Part shown: one piece after another, positions 12,149-23,385 of the stretch | How positions within the stretch are numbered: position 1 is the first letter of the stretch | Layout of the letters: each line of letters starts with the position of its first letter | Position numbers and translations under genes: made by a program | Assembly: GCA_030765065.1 (NCBI GenBank) | Contig: CM060981.1 | Location: 227,051,152 to 227,115,151, forward strand | Length of the DNA: 64,000 nucleotides | From: Deroplatys truncata | Lineage: Eukaryota > Arthropoda > Insecta > Mantodea > Mantidae | Reading direction: 5' to 3' | The notes under the pieces: generated by a model | What the model saw: only the letters and a program-made list of their open reading frames with translations | What the model was told of the DNA's origin: nothing | The model's database searches: none

Positions 12149-12700
12149 ACCGAGCGGAATGGCTCAGGGGTTACGTCTGTGGTCCGCATTTGGGAGGCAC
12201 CGGGATCGATCCCCCCGACCGCCCACTCTGGTCCATGGGGTTTTCGTGGTTTCCCCGGATCGCCAGGCGATTACTGGGATGATTTATCTTCTACCACGAT
12301 TCTCTTTCCTCTCATTTCCTGTACTCATCTTCTGTTTTAGGGTTGTAGGACCAGGCGACGGTGTTCGGCGGATTGCGGCTGGGCGGTGGCTTGCGCTCTG
12401 TGAAGGTTCCTTACCTGACGTCGCTCAGTTAGGTCTCTCCTCAACATGGCGCTCCGCTCGGGGGATCCTGGAGGTTGATAGCTTGTGGGATTGGACCGGG
12501 AGCGTCGGATGCATTCTATCTGGAAACGTTAGAGACCCTGTCCAAGCCTGCGCCCATCGGCATCCGGATTTGGTCGCCTTTCGTATCTCCCCTCATCCTT
12601 CCCTCCTAGGAGCCATGATGGAAGCACAAGGGGTCGACTGGCCTGTGTGCGGTGCTCTGCTCCGGTTCGGGACCCCCTCCGTGATGTGTACCTTTACCAT
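12149..12700 (+). repeat. tRNA-derived SINE S1, full-length copy
   Basis: Starts ACCGAGCGGAATGGCTCAGG (box A region), with box B as GGGATCGATCCCC-like text near 12202. The body runs through CCCACTCTGG, CCACGATTCTCTTTCC and GGTTGTAGGACCAGGCGACG and ends CGTGATGTGTACCTTTACC. It is flanked by GCCTATTTAGT (12138-12148) and GCGTATTTAGT (12701-12711), an 11-bp target-site duplication with one mismatch, as expected for LINE-driven retrotransposition. It is open over 221 codons on +, but this is a by-product of GC-rich SINE sequence. Confidence 0.85.
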
Positions 12701-12711
12701 GCGTATTTAGT

Positions 12712-13121
12712 GATAAGGGAAACAAAGTCGTTCTTGCTACTTGTGAACTAAGATATAGAACTTTTTAGTTAATTTATTTATTTATTCTTGGATAATTGGT
12801 ACCGTCTCTTGGGGCCCGTTTACAAACAAATATTGACATTATATATACATTTGTACTTTTGTAGAAACAATGGAACCTTTAATAAAGCGCATGTGCATGG
12901 TAAGCACATGAAGGATATAGAATGCCACATCAACATAGTTTATCATCAAATGCATAGAATTTAGGTACATGTTTCTTTGCTGTAAAATAATAAATACACA
13001 ACTGTGTATTAATAATATTTACAGATATCTCGATAGAACATAGCTTTGTTCAAAACTAAATTACTGAACAGTAGGAGAACAAAAACGAAACTGCACCATA
13101 ATTCACAAGAACTCTAAAAAA
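12712..13121. other. Unassigned spacer
   Basis: About 400 bases of AT-rich DNA with a TTTA run near 12773-12785. No gene or known repeat recognised. Confidence 0.4.
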
Positions 13122-14067
13122 TCTGATGTGTTACACTCACATGACTTTCTCTACTCTTATACAAACTATTTATACAAACGCTTATTCTCCATCTACTTCA
13201 TGTTAATCGAGATAAACATTTGCAGAGTCTATCTTATTGCTAAGTTTCTTGTAGATATAAGGGTATAATATATTTACAAGGGCAATTTGGAAATACAGTA
13301 GCCTTTAAGCACATACATATCTGTTAATAGCTGGTTGCTATGTGCAGCAAATTTCCCTTTCCCACAGATTAATACTCTTTGCATATCCAAGACAAAAAAA
13401 TGAATAACTAATTCCCATTTAGAAAATAAGTATTGAAAAATTTAAGGGAATAACAAGCAATATCTCGGAAATGGTACACTCAACAAAAAAATGTATATGA
13501 CATAAATTGTGTATTTTAACGCGATCTACATTGTTTGTGTAGTAAAATTTTGTCTATCTCTTATGGTTTACCAGTTATGCAAAAGTCGTTCACAATGAAG
13601 AATACTTTTGGAGACATTCCCAGAAAATTCATACATTTTATTTGTCATAAAAATATGTTAAACATATGATATTTTAATCAAAATCGTTAAAGCCATTTTT
13701 GAGAAAATTAAAATTTTCGAAAAATCTTCCATGTAAAGGGTAATCTGGGGTGGGGGGATTTTCTTGAAAACCTTCGTGTCTCATCCTTGGAAGATACTGA
13801 ACCTAAATACCAAGTTTGGTGTTTATCCGACTGTTCATTTCTGAGTTATACTGTTCACACACAGACACACATACACACAGACACACAGGCAGACACACGC
13901 ACACAGACACACAGACAGACACACGCACACACGGACATGTTTCCAAAAATGTTTTTTCGGACTCAGGGGGTCCCAAAACATGTATTTCCGGTGAAATCTC
14001 GGTAATGAATTTTTGGGTGGAATACAATACTTCCCCTACTTACTATACGTAGTAGAGAAAGTAAAAA
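13122..14067 (+). repeat. Family M repeat, copy C (full length)
   Basis: Full-length copy from TCTGATGTGTTACACTCACA (after AAAAAA) to GTAGTAGAGAAAGTAAAAA. Its microsatellite site (13855-13932) is long and compound, mixing CACACA, CAGACA and CGCACA units. The sequence is close to copies A, L, N1 and N2. Confidence 0.85.
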
Positions 14068-14830
14068 GAGACTAATAAACAAGAATAAAAAGAATAGTTC
14101 TCTAGCTGATTAGTAATTTTCAAGTCGTCTGTTTGACCCTCTCCCATTAAACATGTATTATAACGCTTAGCATTATTAATTGTATGTTAGTGATGTCATA
14201 ATACTCGTTTTAAACGCTTAAATGGTACTCAAATAACTACTTCGGGTAAGTCAGCTGGTAAAGGTACAAATCGTTGGCATAATTTTTCAAGAGGTAGAAA
14301 GCTCAGATACTATGAAAGCTTCCCCAGAGAAATAAATGCCCCATGTCTTACGCTCTACAAACTTTATGTGTGCTGTAAAATTTAGATCATTATAAATTTC
14401 GACACCATAGCAAGCGAGTCATTACCAACTTTGGCAAGGTAATTTGTCCGGTCATCAAACGCTCTCGTAACTGGAGCCAGCCTCAAAACAGGCAAACTTC
14501 CTCGCTACTCCCCGTCGCTCTGGATAATTAAGTGTTTTGGTAAAGCGTTTATACTGCCTGCCAGAACTAATCCACTCCCGACGACTTTAATCAGTGAAGC
14601 TTTTAATTTAGGGTATGTTACCTACGGCAGGTTTGTCAGCTACGTTATCTTGTATATCCCTGTTCCAACTACTATTACTATATAGTTTGGGAATCTTCTT
14701 ACGTTTTTAAAAACCTACTGCTTCGTGAGTGTGTTCCAGATATTTCTTCTCAATATCTTCGTATAAGGAATATTTCAGTGAACCAAAAGTAAAACAGGCA
14801 AGTACGATTATACATAATTGTGCTAACTGA
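14068..14830. other. Unassigned spacer between M copies C and D
   Basis: Moderately AT-rich, with a GC-richer part near 14450-14580. No open frame with recognisable features and no known repeat. Confidence 0.35.
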
Positions 14831-15655
14831 TTTTGCTTTCTCTACTACGTACAGTAAGTACGGGAAGTATTGCATTCCACACAGATTTCACCGGAAATAC
14901 ATGTTTTGAGGCCCCCGAATAGAAGAAATTCAAAAAAAGATACGTGTGTGTGTCTGTATGTGTCTGAACAGCATAACCCAAAACCAAAAGTCGGATAAAT
15001 ACCAAACTTGGTATTTAGTTCAGCATCTTTCAAAGATGTGACACGAAGATTTTCAAGTAAATCTCCCCACCCCTGACTAGCCTTCACATTGAACATTGTT
15101 CGAAAATTTTTATTTTCTCAAAAATGACCCTAACGATTAAAATATCATATGTGTAAGATATTTTTATGGCAAATGAAATGTATATCTCGAATTTTATGGG
15201 AAAGGCCCCAAAGTACTCTTTATTCTGAATGGCTTTTGCATAACTGGTAAACCGTAAGGGATACACAAAGTTTACTACACAAAAAAATGTATATCTCATT
15301 AAAACACACAATTTTTGTCATATACTTTTTTTATCGAGTGAACCATTTCCGAGGTATTCCTTGTTATTTGTTTGAATTTTCCAATATGCTTTTTCTGAAA
15401 TAGGAATTCGTTATTGTTAAGTTTTTCTATATCCTGGACATGCAAAGAGAATGGAATGCTCCACATAGCAACCAGCTCTTAAAATATTTGACCATCGCTT
15501 AAAGCTACCTATATTCCTCTTGCACCTACAAGAAAATTAACAACGAGTTTCTGCAAATGTTTATCTCGATTAACATGAAGTAGATGGAGAATAAGCGTTT
15601 ATAAAAATAGTTTATACAACAGTAGATAAAGTCAGATGAGTGCAACAAATAAGAT
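14831..15655 (-). repeat. Family M repeat, copy D
   Basis: Reverse-oriented copy from GCTTTCTCTACTACGTACAG (right end) to AGTAGATAAAGTCAGATGAG (left end). The CA site is short (GTGTGTGTCTGTATGTGTC near 14943). Divergence from copies A and C is moderate, so it is somewhat older. Confidence 0.8.
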
Positions 15656-15705
15656 TTTTTAGTACATATTCAAACTTAAAACACGCCATGAAAATCTGTG
15701 TATAT

Positions 15706-16000
15706 TGTGACGCAGCTGCAATGGGCCGAGTTTATCGCGTGGAAGACGGTGTCCTTCAGCGCCGGCAGACTGGCCGGTTGGAAAGATAAAGAAACGGAGG
15801 AGCGCTCTAAATTCCAGAAGTACTCACGGTGTAGTTGTGACGTACAGTGAGCACTACTATTAGAGAGATCCTATGTTCGACATACTAGTGAATGAAGTGG
15901 AAGGAAGAAGAGACTGCAATTCATTACTGCTGTGTGCAAGGTCACAAAAGTGAAGTGACAGTGAAGACTGAACTAGTAACAATATGTAACACAACACTAA
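15706..16000 (+). repeat. LTR-like dispersed block, copy 1 (internally deleted)
   Basis: Begins TGTGACGCAGCTGCAATGGG and shares ATCGCGTGGAAG, ACGGAGGAGCGCT, GTGTTCGAC-like and GTGAAGTGACAGTGAAG-like text with 27259-27822. Copy 2 has about 230 further bases in the middle. The TG start and CpG-rich promoter-like content fit an LTR. No primer-binding site or internal region is identified after it, so classification is inference. Confidence 0.5.
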
Positions 16001-16040
16001 TGCATAATTCATAAGTGAAAGTAGTTTTATATTACTGAAC

Positions 16041-16247
16041 ATGAGCGAATTGGTAGCAGAAATAAGATTAAAGTACATAAAGTTGGTTGATAATGCTAGC
16101 AAAATATCTAAAGAGTGTGCTGTATTCATGGTACATCGGTTGAATAGAATGCACACAAGACAACAGTCATTGTTTTCAGAAATAAATGATAAACACATTC
16201 GTGGAACAAGCGGATCACTTAAAAAATTTGGGATGCATCATAAATAG
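16041..16247 (+). CDS. Unrecognised 68-codon ORF downstream of LTR-like block
   Basis: ATG-initiated frame starting MSELVAEIRLKYIKLVDNAS, basic and mostly helical by composition, with no known motif. It begins 40 bases after the LTR-like block. It could be the N-terminus of a Gag, a chance frame or host sequence; nothing decides. Confidence 0.2.
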   Translation: MSELVAEIRLKYIKLVDNASKISKECAVFMVHRLNRMHTRQQSLFSEINDKHIRGTSGSLKKFGMHHK

Positions 16248-16359
16248 GAACAGGAGCTGTTGTCAAGAAGTTAAAGCAAAGGTAAAAGAATCTTTTAGGA
16301 TAGGATGAGATTGTTAGACGGAGGGCCCTCCCTAACCACTGGAGCTGTGCACCGCATCT

Positions 16360-17130
16360 TAATAGGCTAATTGTGTTTTACCTGATCCTTGGGAGCGAGG
16401 GGCGACCAGATTCGAAAGACGACGTGCTCTAGCAAAGATGTGGTCCGTAATGATTCCACATTGGCACCACTCCTGATGCCAGCGCAAGCCTGTCTACGCC
16501 ATCTTCAACCCGGAGGTTCTCTGGAACGAGCATCCCCACAGGAAGGGGCACCAGCCGGCCATTCAAGCGCCAGGGAGAAATCCTTTATATAGCGCATAGT
16601 CCAACGTCCCTCCGCCACGTACCATTCGTCATTGCGTGATCCTGCAAACCCTGAAACATTATGAACATGAAACGGATAAAAGGAAATGATGGGGTCGTCC
16701 TCCATGATCTAGGGGTACCATAATAGCCGAGGTCGCGAGTTCAAACCCAGCAGAGGGAGATGAATTTTTTTGGACGTAAAAATACTTAGCATGGCTTCCT
16801 TCGGAAGGGAAGTAAAGCCGGAGGTCTCGTGTCGTAGATTTACGGCATGTAAAAGAACCTCAAGCCTGATAAAGGGGCCTCTGAGCAAAATTGCCGGTCT
16901 TTTACGTCCAATATAGAATGGGACGCTAAGAACCAGTTAAATAGCGTCCATAAATAAAATTAAAAAAAAATAGGAAATGATGGGCCAGAAAATTCATGGT
17001 AGAAGATAAACCACCCCAGCATTCTCCTGCCGAACAGGAAAGACCACAAAAAACACCAAAATCAGGGTGGCCAGGATTTTTCGAATTGAGGCCTCACACA
17101 CGCGTTACCACGGAGTCATCTCGATAGATG
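16360..17130 (-). repeat. Divergent S1/S4-type SINE in reverse, split by SINE S2
   Basis: The segments before and after the S2 insertion parallel reverse-oriented S1: CCCTGAAACATTATGAACAT and GATAAAAGGAAATGATGGGG before, then GGTAGAAGATAAACCACCCC, AGCATTCTCCTGCCGAACAG and a tRNA-like head (CCTCACACACGCGTTACCACG near 17092-17112) after. Identity to S1 is low, and the head is closer to S4 at 7318. Confidence 0.55.
16694..16971 (+). repeat. tRNA-derived SINE S2 with perfect 13-bp target duplication
   Basis: Box A region GTCCTCCATGATCTAGGGGTACC, box B GGTCGCGAGTTCAAACCC near 16732, then a conserved body: GGCTTCCTTCGGAAGGGAAG, GTAAAGCCGGAGGTC, TAGATTTACGGCATGTAAAA and CCTCTGAGCAAAATTGCCGG. It ends in an A-rich tail AAATAAAATTAAAAAAAAAT. 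AGGAAATGATGGG at 16681-16693 is repeated exactly at 16972-16984. The insertion is inside an older reverse SINE. Confidence 0.9.
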
Positions 17131-17532
17131 AAAGAACCTTTCATTACAGAAAGCAAACCTTTGTAAAGAACCAGCGTGTAAAATTGACGAAAAAAATAAG
17201 AAACACTGTCTTTTATGGTATAAGGAAGACAAATTCCGAAATTGTATTGGAGGGGGGGGGGAAGAAAAATTTTGGGATATCAAATGAGAAGAAACTGCTT
17301 TGAAAGAGAGGCATTGAAAGGGACTGTACATGGGGGGAAAAATCCAAGGCAGAAGAAGGTAGAGGATAGACAATAGTCAAAATTCGTGCTTCATACGCGG
17401 ATGCGAAGAGAAAATATATGTGGTTATATTTGTAGTGACAAACTATTTCTGAGATATCCGTTATTAAAGATTCGAATTGTTAAGCAGAAAACTCATTCAC
17501 CTCGTGATCTATATAGTTACGTATCTAGAATC
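17131..17532. other. Unassigned spacer
   Basis: About 400 bases with a G-run near 17250-17262 and no recognisable coding or repeat content. Confidence 0.35.
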
Positions 17533-18290
17533 CTTTTACTCTATCACGTACATAGTAGGTAGAGCGGGTATTGCATTCCATCCAAAAATTCGATACCAAG
17601 ATTTCACCGGAAATACATGTTTTGAGGCCCCCTGAATCCAAATAAAGCATTTTTGGATGCATGTCCGTGCGTGTGCATGTGTGTCTGTGGACAGCATATT
17701 TCCAAAACGAAAAGCCGGAGTACTAAACTTGATATTTAAGTTCAGTAAGCGTGCGACACAATATTTTCAAGAAAATCCCCCACCCCAACTTTAGTGACTA
17801 AAGATTTTGATTTGAATAAAACGGCAAATAAAACGTATATCTTGAATTTTCTGGGAATAAGTTTTGAAGTCCTCTTCATTCGGATGTAATTTTGTATAAT
17901 CTTATATAACCGGTAAACGTTAAGCGATAGACGAAAACGTACTACACAAAAATTGTAGGTGTCTTTAAAACGCAATTTATTTCAAATATTTTTTGTGACA
18001 TAAACGATTTCTGAGATATCCGTTATTAATTGTTCATTTCTTGATCATTCATTAAAGTCCTTTCAGCATTCAGTTGTTACTCTCGATTGCATGGAAACAA
18101 AATGGAATTTTAAGGTCCGCATATAGCATTCAGTGTTTAAACATTTGACTATTGTCGTTTCCTTTTATCTATAACGAAATGTGTAATGCTACCATATAGT
18201 AGGTATAAGACTAAGCTTTAGTAAGAATAGTTTGTACAGCCACTATAAACAATAGAGGGTAGAGGAAGTCATGTGAATGTATCACATCAA
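17533..18290 (-). repeat. Family M repeat, copy E (older subfamily)
   Basis: Reverse copy from TTTTACTCTATCACGTACAT to GTCATGTGAATGTATCACAT. More divergent than copies A, C and L. The CA site is GTGCGTGTGCATGTGTGTC near 17668. It resembles copies F and P in its upstream half. Confidence 0.75.
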
Positions 18291-18381
18291 ATTATTAGAT
18301 AAAGTTTTCATATTATGTGGTTCTCTTACGAGTGAATTGCACTATACAAGCTGATAAAATATAACTGATGAAACAAGAAAA

Positions 18382-19978
18382 TCTTGTATAACATTCACAC
18401 GAGTTTCTCTACACACTATCATTCATTTTATATAGTTTTTACAAACTGTTCTTACGAAAGCTTATTTTTCACTTTCATGTCAGTTGAGATAAATTTCTTC
18501 AGACATAATTTCATTAGATATTTTGCTGTAAGTACAAGAGGTATACAGGAAACCGAATGGATAGACAGATGATTGAAAACGAGTCGTTAGATGCTAGCCT
18601 TGAAATTCCATCTTCACGGGACTATCTGAATAGCGACTTTAAAAAATATGTTAAAGGTTTACAAATTATGTGTTTTAAAGGAATCTGAATTTTCTGCGGT
18701 ACGCCTTTATCTTATTTTAATTTTTACCGGTTATACAAAATTATACATTCTTTTTCCGAATGAAGAGGACTTCACGGGCTATTCTCAGAAAACTCTAGAT
18801 ATGCATTTTATTTGTCGTGATAATATGTTAAATGTATGGTATTTTAATCACAATTTCGAAACATTTTCCATAAGGGATAGTTTGCGTGATAAGATTTTCT
18901 TGAAAATCTTTGTGAAACATCTCTGGAATACCTTGAACTTAAAAAACCAAGTTTAGTATTCACCTGAGTTTTATTTTTACTTTCTCTACAACGTATAGTA
19001 AGTGGGGAAAGTAGTGCATTGCACCCAAACATTTCATACCGAGATTTCACCGTAAATACATGATATGAGGCTCCCTGAATCTCCCCCAAAAAAGCATTTT
19101 TAGAAAAAGGTTCGTGTGTGTGTCTGTAACAGCATAACTCAAAAACGAAAAGTCGGATAAATACCAAACTTGATATTTAGGTTCAGTATCTTTCAAGGAT
19201 GCGACACGAAGATTTTCAAGAAATCACCCACCATACCAAACTACCCTTTACATGGAACGTTTTTCGAAAATTTTGATTTTCTAAACAATAGCTCTAACGA
19301 TTTTGATTAAAATATCATATGTCTAAGATACTTTCATGGCAAATGAAATGTATATCTTGAATTTTCTGGGAATGATCCCAAAAGTCGTCTTCATTCTGAA
19401 AGAATTTCACATAACTGGTAAACCGTGAGAGATAGACAAAATTTTACTGCACAAAAAATGTAGATCTCGTTAAAACACAGAAGTTGTCATATACATTTTT
19501 TTTGTCCAGTGAGCAATTTTCGATATATTCCTTATTAATTGTTTGAATTTCCCTATACTTCAACTTTTTCTCAAATGGGAATTCATTATTCGTTTTTTTA
19601 TGTCCTGAACAAGCAAAGAGAATGGAATGCTCCACATAGTAACCAGCTCTTAAAAGATTTGACCATCGCTTAAAGCCTACCATATTCCCTTTGAACCTAC
19701 AAGAGAATTAGCAATAGAATTTTTATATCGATTAACATGAAGTAGATGGAGAATAAGCGTTTGTAAAAATAGTTTTTACAAGAGTAGAGAAAGTCACGTG
19801 AATATAACGCATCAGATTTTTTTTAGTTATGCTGTTTACACACACGGACCTCTTTCTAAAAATGCTTTTTTGGATTCAAGGGGCTTCTAAACATGTATTT
19901 TCGGTGAAATATTGATAACGTTTTTTGAGTGAAATGTAATACTCTATCTACTTGGGTACTGGAAGGGAAAGCAAAAAT
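18382..19978 (+). repeat. Family M repeat, copy F/H, split by insertion of copy G
   Basis: The 5' part (18382-18973) starts TCTTGTATAACATTCACACG and runs to CCTGAGTTTTATTTTT. The 3' part resumes at about 19816 with TTTTTTAGTTATGCTGTTTA, continues through ACACACACGGACC and ends GGGAAAGCAAAAATA at 19978. Joined, they cover the consensus with almost nothing missing at the junction. The copy is old and diverged. Confidence 0.7.
18974..19815 (-). repeat. Family M repeat, copy G, nested inside copy F/H
   Basis: Reverse full-length copy from TTTTACTTTCTCTACAACGT to GTGAATATAACGCATCAGAT. It lies in a T-run inside copy F/H, in the opposite orientation. T-runs flank it on both sides (18971-18978 and 19817-19824). 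Confidence 0.8.
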
Positions 19979-20750
19979 ACTTGAAGTTTTTCTACCGAAA
20001 TATTCCATTAAAAGTAAAAGAAACTGTACATGATTTGTGTAAAAAGAAACCAAAGCATCTGAAGAATGAGAAAGTATTCTAAACTACTTTTAAAGAAATA
20101 ATTATATGTTGAGTTAGGTAAGTTTTTGTTTATTCCTCCAGAGGTACTTCTCCTGAACATGAGACACTTAGTACCAAAATGTTTTAGCGCAGCGTGGTGG
20201 AGCTGAGGTCACGCATTGTTCCATAGAAGGGGACATGTATAATTCAGGGCCCTCCGCAAAGTGTCACTACACGATGGTACTGGCCGTTAATAAACCATCA
20301 GCAATCGTGTGATTGACGCGCTCCCATTTGTCACCATAGCAACGTGAGGCCATTCAGTGCCATTTATCTGCTCTTGCTCACAATGTGGGCACTTGTCTTC
20401 CGACAAGAATGGATATTTTTCACGTCCAACTGATCCCCATAGGCGATATCGTGGAGCTACTGATATTGCATCCGGGACCGTAGAGGGGAAAACACTCCTG
20501 AACAGCTCTATAAAGTTACTCGACCATAGCAAGTAATCGTAACAGACATCTTAGACTAATGGGAAAGGGGGCTGCAAATGTGTTGTGACAAGAGAGAAAT
20601 TATTGAAAATTCTGCTTCGTCCAACTAGAGGTTGCTGATTCTAAGCATACTGTACCTAGGTACATAGAAATCTTTTAATTCTCACAATTTAAATTACAAC
20701 GAATATTAATTTATACCATTATTTATTAATTAAATAGCATAACATAACAT
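19979..20750. other. Unassigned stretch
   Basis: Mixed-composition DNA. The reverse strand at 20287-20532 has an 81-codon open frame containing DKCPHCEQEQ, which recalls the Cys-rich tail of some non-LTR reverse transcriptases, but nothing around it supports that. No repeat recognised. Confidence 0.3.
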
Positions 20751-21105
20751 TATGTGGGCGCCGGGGTAGCACAGTGATATCGTTTCGTGCTCTCGTGCTG
20801 AGGGTCCGGGATTTGATTCCCAACTCTGGGATGGCGATTTTAAATCGCCCTGTTCACATCTTCACCTCTGACTTTCTCATATGAAGCATCCTCCAAGGCC
20901 CAACATGGTTCTGAGTTCACTGTAAAAGCTGTAGGTCCTCTCATTCCACCGCCATCCTCATCACCCTAGCAAGCGAGGCAACGGATTTTGCCCGCTGCGT
21001 ACCTTCACCTCAGAAATAGCTTGGTGCAATGAGATAACTTCCGAAAGTTCATAGACCATATGGGGAGGGTTAGAAACGTCGACATTGTGTATAAATGTAG
21101 ATTAC
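20751..21105 (+). repeat. tRNA-headed SINE-like repeat (family S5, single copy seen)
   Basis: GGGCGCCGGGGTAGCACAGTG resembles box A and GGTCCGGGATTTGATTCCC resembles box B at the right spacing. A body of about 250 bases with CACCTCTGACTTTCTC, CACCGCCATCCTCATCACCC and GGGAGGGTTAGAAACGTCG follows. Only one copy is in the window, so family status is inferred from the tRNA-like head. Confidence 0.6.
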
Positions 21106-21111
21106 AAAAAA

Positions 21112-21530
21112 GTCTTATTACATTCACATAGCTTTCTCTACCCACTATCGTTTGTTTTTACAGAGGTGCTTCAAATTATTCTTAAAAAAGCTTATTATTT
21201 AGTAGTTCATACTAATCGAGATAAACCTTTGCAGAAACAGCAACATTACGCATTTCGTTGAAGGTGCAAGGGAAATAGACAAACTGAATCGATAGTTAGA
21301 TGTCTAAAGCCGGCCGCTATATGCTGGCCTTGAAGTTCCATGCTGTTTCCATGAGATCGCCAGAAACAACTGCATAGCTACAACACTTTAAAATGACGTA
21401 TTGGAAAATTCAAACCACTAATAACGGATATCTATGCTACAAAAAATGTTGTTTGAAATACATTGTGTGTTTTAAAGAGATCCATATTTGTTGTGTAGTA
21501 TATTTTTGTTTATTTCTAATCGTTTACCAC
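21112..21530 (+). repeat. Family M repeat, copy I (3' truncated)
   Basis: Starts GTCTTATTACATTCACATAG after AAAAAA and runs to CTAATCGTTTACCA, where the consensus would continue into AGTTATGCAAAAGT. The hAT-like relic begins directly after. The missing right part is not found downstream. Confidence 0.7.
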
Positions 21531-21539
21531 AGACAACGG

Positions 21540-22330
21540 CAGGTACACTACATTTGAGCAAAGGGCAGCAGGCAGAGCCAAGGGCAGCGATAGGTGACGT
21601 CACAGCTGTGCACAGCTTGGCAATGCAGTGGAATTTCAAGGATTCAAAGTGGTTATGTGACCTTACGTTCCTTGCTGTTTTGACTTCGCATTTGAACGCA
21701 TTTAATGCACCTCTGCAAGGGAAACGATAGGTTATAACTCAAATGTGGGATAAAATAAAGACCTTCAAAATAAAATTTCAATGGTGAGAACGTCAACTGG
21801 TAAATGAATATATTTCCCACTTTCCAAAGCTTGACTCTTTTCTTGAAGTTAATGTTGAGTATGACTTCAAAGAATATGCAGAAATACTTACAACGTGCAA
21901 GTAGAACAATTTGAAATTCCATTTCAAGACTTGAAAAGTCTAGAAACACAATTTGATATATTTCCTAGCCCATTTTCAGTAAATATTGATTCGGTTCCTG
22001 CAGGCTTATAGCTACAAGTTATTGACCTCCAGTGTAACAAAACAACTAAAAGATAAGTTTAGTATGAAGGTGAACTTAGCTGGATTTTTCCAATGTTTTC
22101 CTTGTTTACGATTTCCTCGCCTAAAATGCAGCTACAATCTTGTGCTGTTCGATATCACTATACGTCTGAGCGATCTTTTCTGGGTAGAAATTAAGAGCAT
22201 ACGGACAGCAAAGTAACCTGTTTGATGAAAATCTGAACGCAGTTCTTAGAATCAAGGCAGCACAAAATATCCCACACATTCATAGGCTGGTCAAGGGAAG
22301 ACTTAGCAGCAAAAAATAAAACATTTAATT
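21540..22330 (+). pseudogene. hAT-derived GTF2IRD2-like transposase relic, C-terminal part
   Basis: On + the frames read WNFKDSKWLCDLTFLAVLTS, then a HLN-x-FN-x-x-LQGK motif near 21690-21728, IKTFKIKFQW near 21760, a SPFSVNID segment near 21970 with IDLQCN near 22023, and ENLNAVLRIKAAQNIPHI near 22228-22283. These occur in this order in GTF2IRD2/EPM2AIP1-like, hAT-derived proteins of animals (the last block lies in the hATC dimerisation domain). At least five frame changes and stops separate the pieces. A dead C-terminal fragment. It might be the source family for short hAT elements like 31922-33436, which is inference. Confidence 0.6.
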
Positions 22331-22431
22331 AAGGTTCCAGTTTCATTAATATTAAAAGGGAAGCGAAACACTAAATAAAACAAGATACGAGAGAAATAAA
22401 GCTAATGCAAATGTAATAAAAAGGAAATATA

Positions 22432-23070
22432 CAGAGTGGACCATTTAAGTTGAGACTGCACAATATCTCCAAAACTAAGAGTTGTAGAAAAAATGATTTG
22501 AATAAAAGTTGCCTGATATTATGGGGAAAGTAAATGTCATTAGTAGTGTTTTGTTTAGAAGACGTTATGATTACCATTTTTAGGATTAGTTTAATCTTTT
22601 TAAATGGAAACCAACATTTTGTATGTTGTTTTCTCATTAGAAAAGATTTATAATAAACTATTTATTTTGTGATGAATAAGGGGAAAAAAAGTTGGTTCCC
22701 AATTACGAAACGTAACTTGAGCTTCAAATGACCATCCATGGATGGTTCAAACATTCATTGCGCTCTTCGCACACAGCCATTCAGAATTTTCGTTGTTATT
22801 TACGTTGGTGTAAGAACAATTGCAAAGTGCTTTATGCAAATGTTGTTTAGTTCTTATATGAGGAGTGAGAAAACAACATAAAAAAGTTAGGTTCCCATTT
22901 AAAAAATTAAGTTGACCCTAAGATGACCATCACAACGTCCTCCAAATAAAACACGACTAATGGCATTTACTTTCCCCCATAATATCAAGCAACTTTTATT
23001 GAAGTTATTTCTTTCTATAACGTTTAGTTCTGGAAATATTCTACACTTTCAATTTAGTCGGTCCACGCTG
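22432..23070. mobile_element. Non-autonomous DNA element with about 190-bp inverted ends
   Basis: The first ~190 bases (from CAGAGTGGACCATTTAAGTT) and the reverse complement of the last ~190 bases (ending GTCGGTCCACGCTG) align along their whole length: both contain GTAGAAAAAATGA/GTTATAGAAAGAAAT-like text, ATAAAAGTTGC, TGATATTATGGGG, AAAGTAAATG and GTTTTGTTTAGAAGACGTT-like text. The internal region carries no transposase. Arm divergence suggests an old element. No clear target duplication is visible. Confidence 0.75.
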
Positions 23071-23385
23071 TTTAAGAATTGAACAGATGAAGTATTAAAA
23101 TATGGATGCAGCATGTATTGCAAAGAAGGAAAGTGAAAAGTGAAGCAACATGTATCTGTAGAACGCAGATGACCAGCGAAGGAATAATTACAGGTATCGC
23201 AGACAAAATATTAAATGCAAGGATGGGTGAACTAGCGAAGCATATGCGAACAATGCTGGGAAAATCCAAACAGAAAAGCTAATCAAACGAAAATAACGCG
23301 GTAATGAAAGACATGTACTTTCTAAAATACATCAATCAGTAAAGGTGTAAAATGTATTAAGGGAACCCATAACATAAATAAAAAA

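Noticed and set aside
12045..12710. A 221-codon open frame
   Set aside because: It runs through unrelated flank and then translates SINE S1 from head to tail; openness reflects GC-rich SINE sequence.
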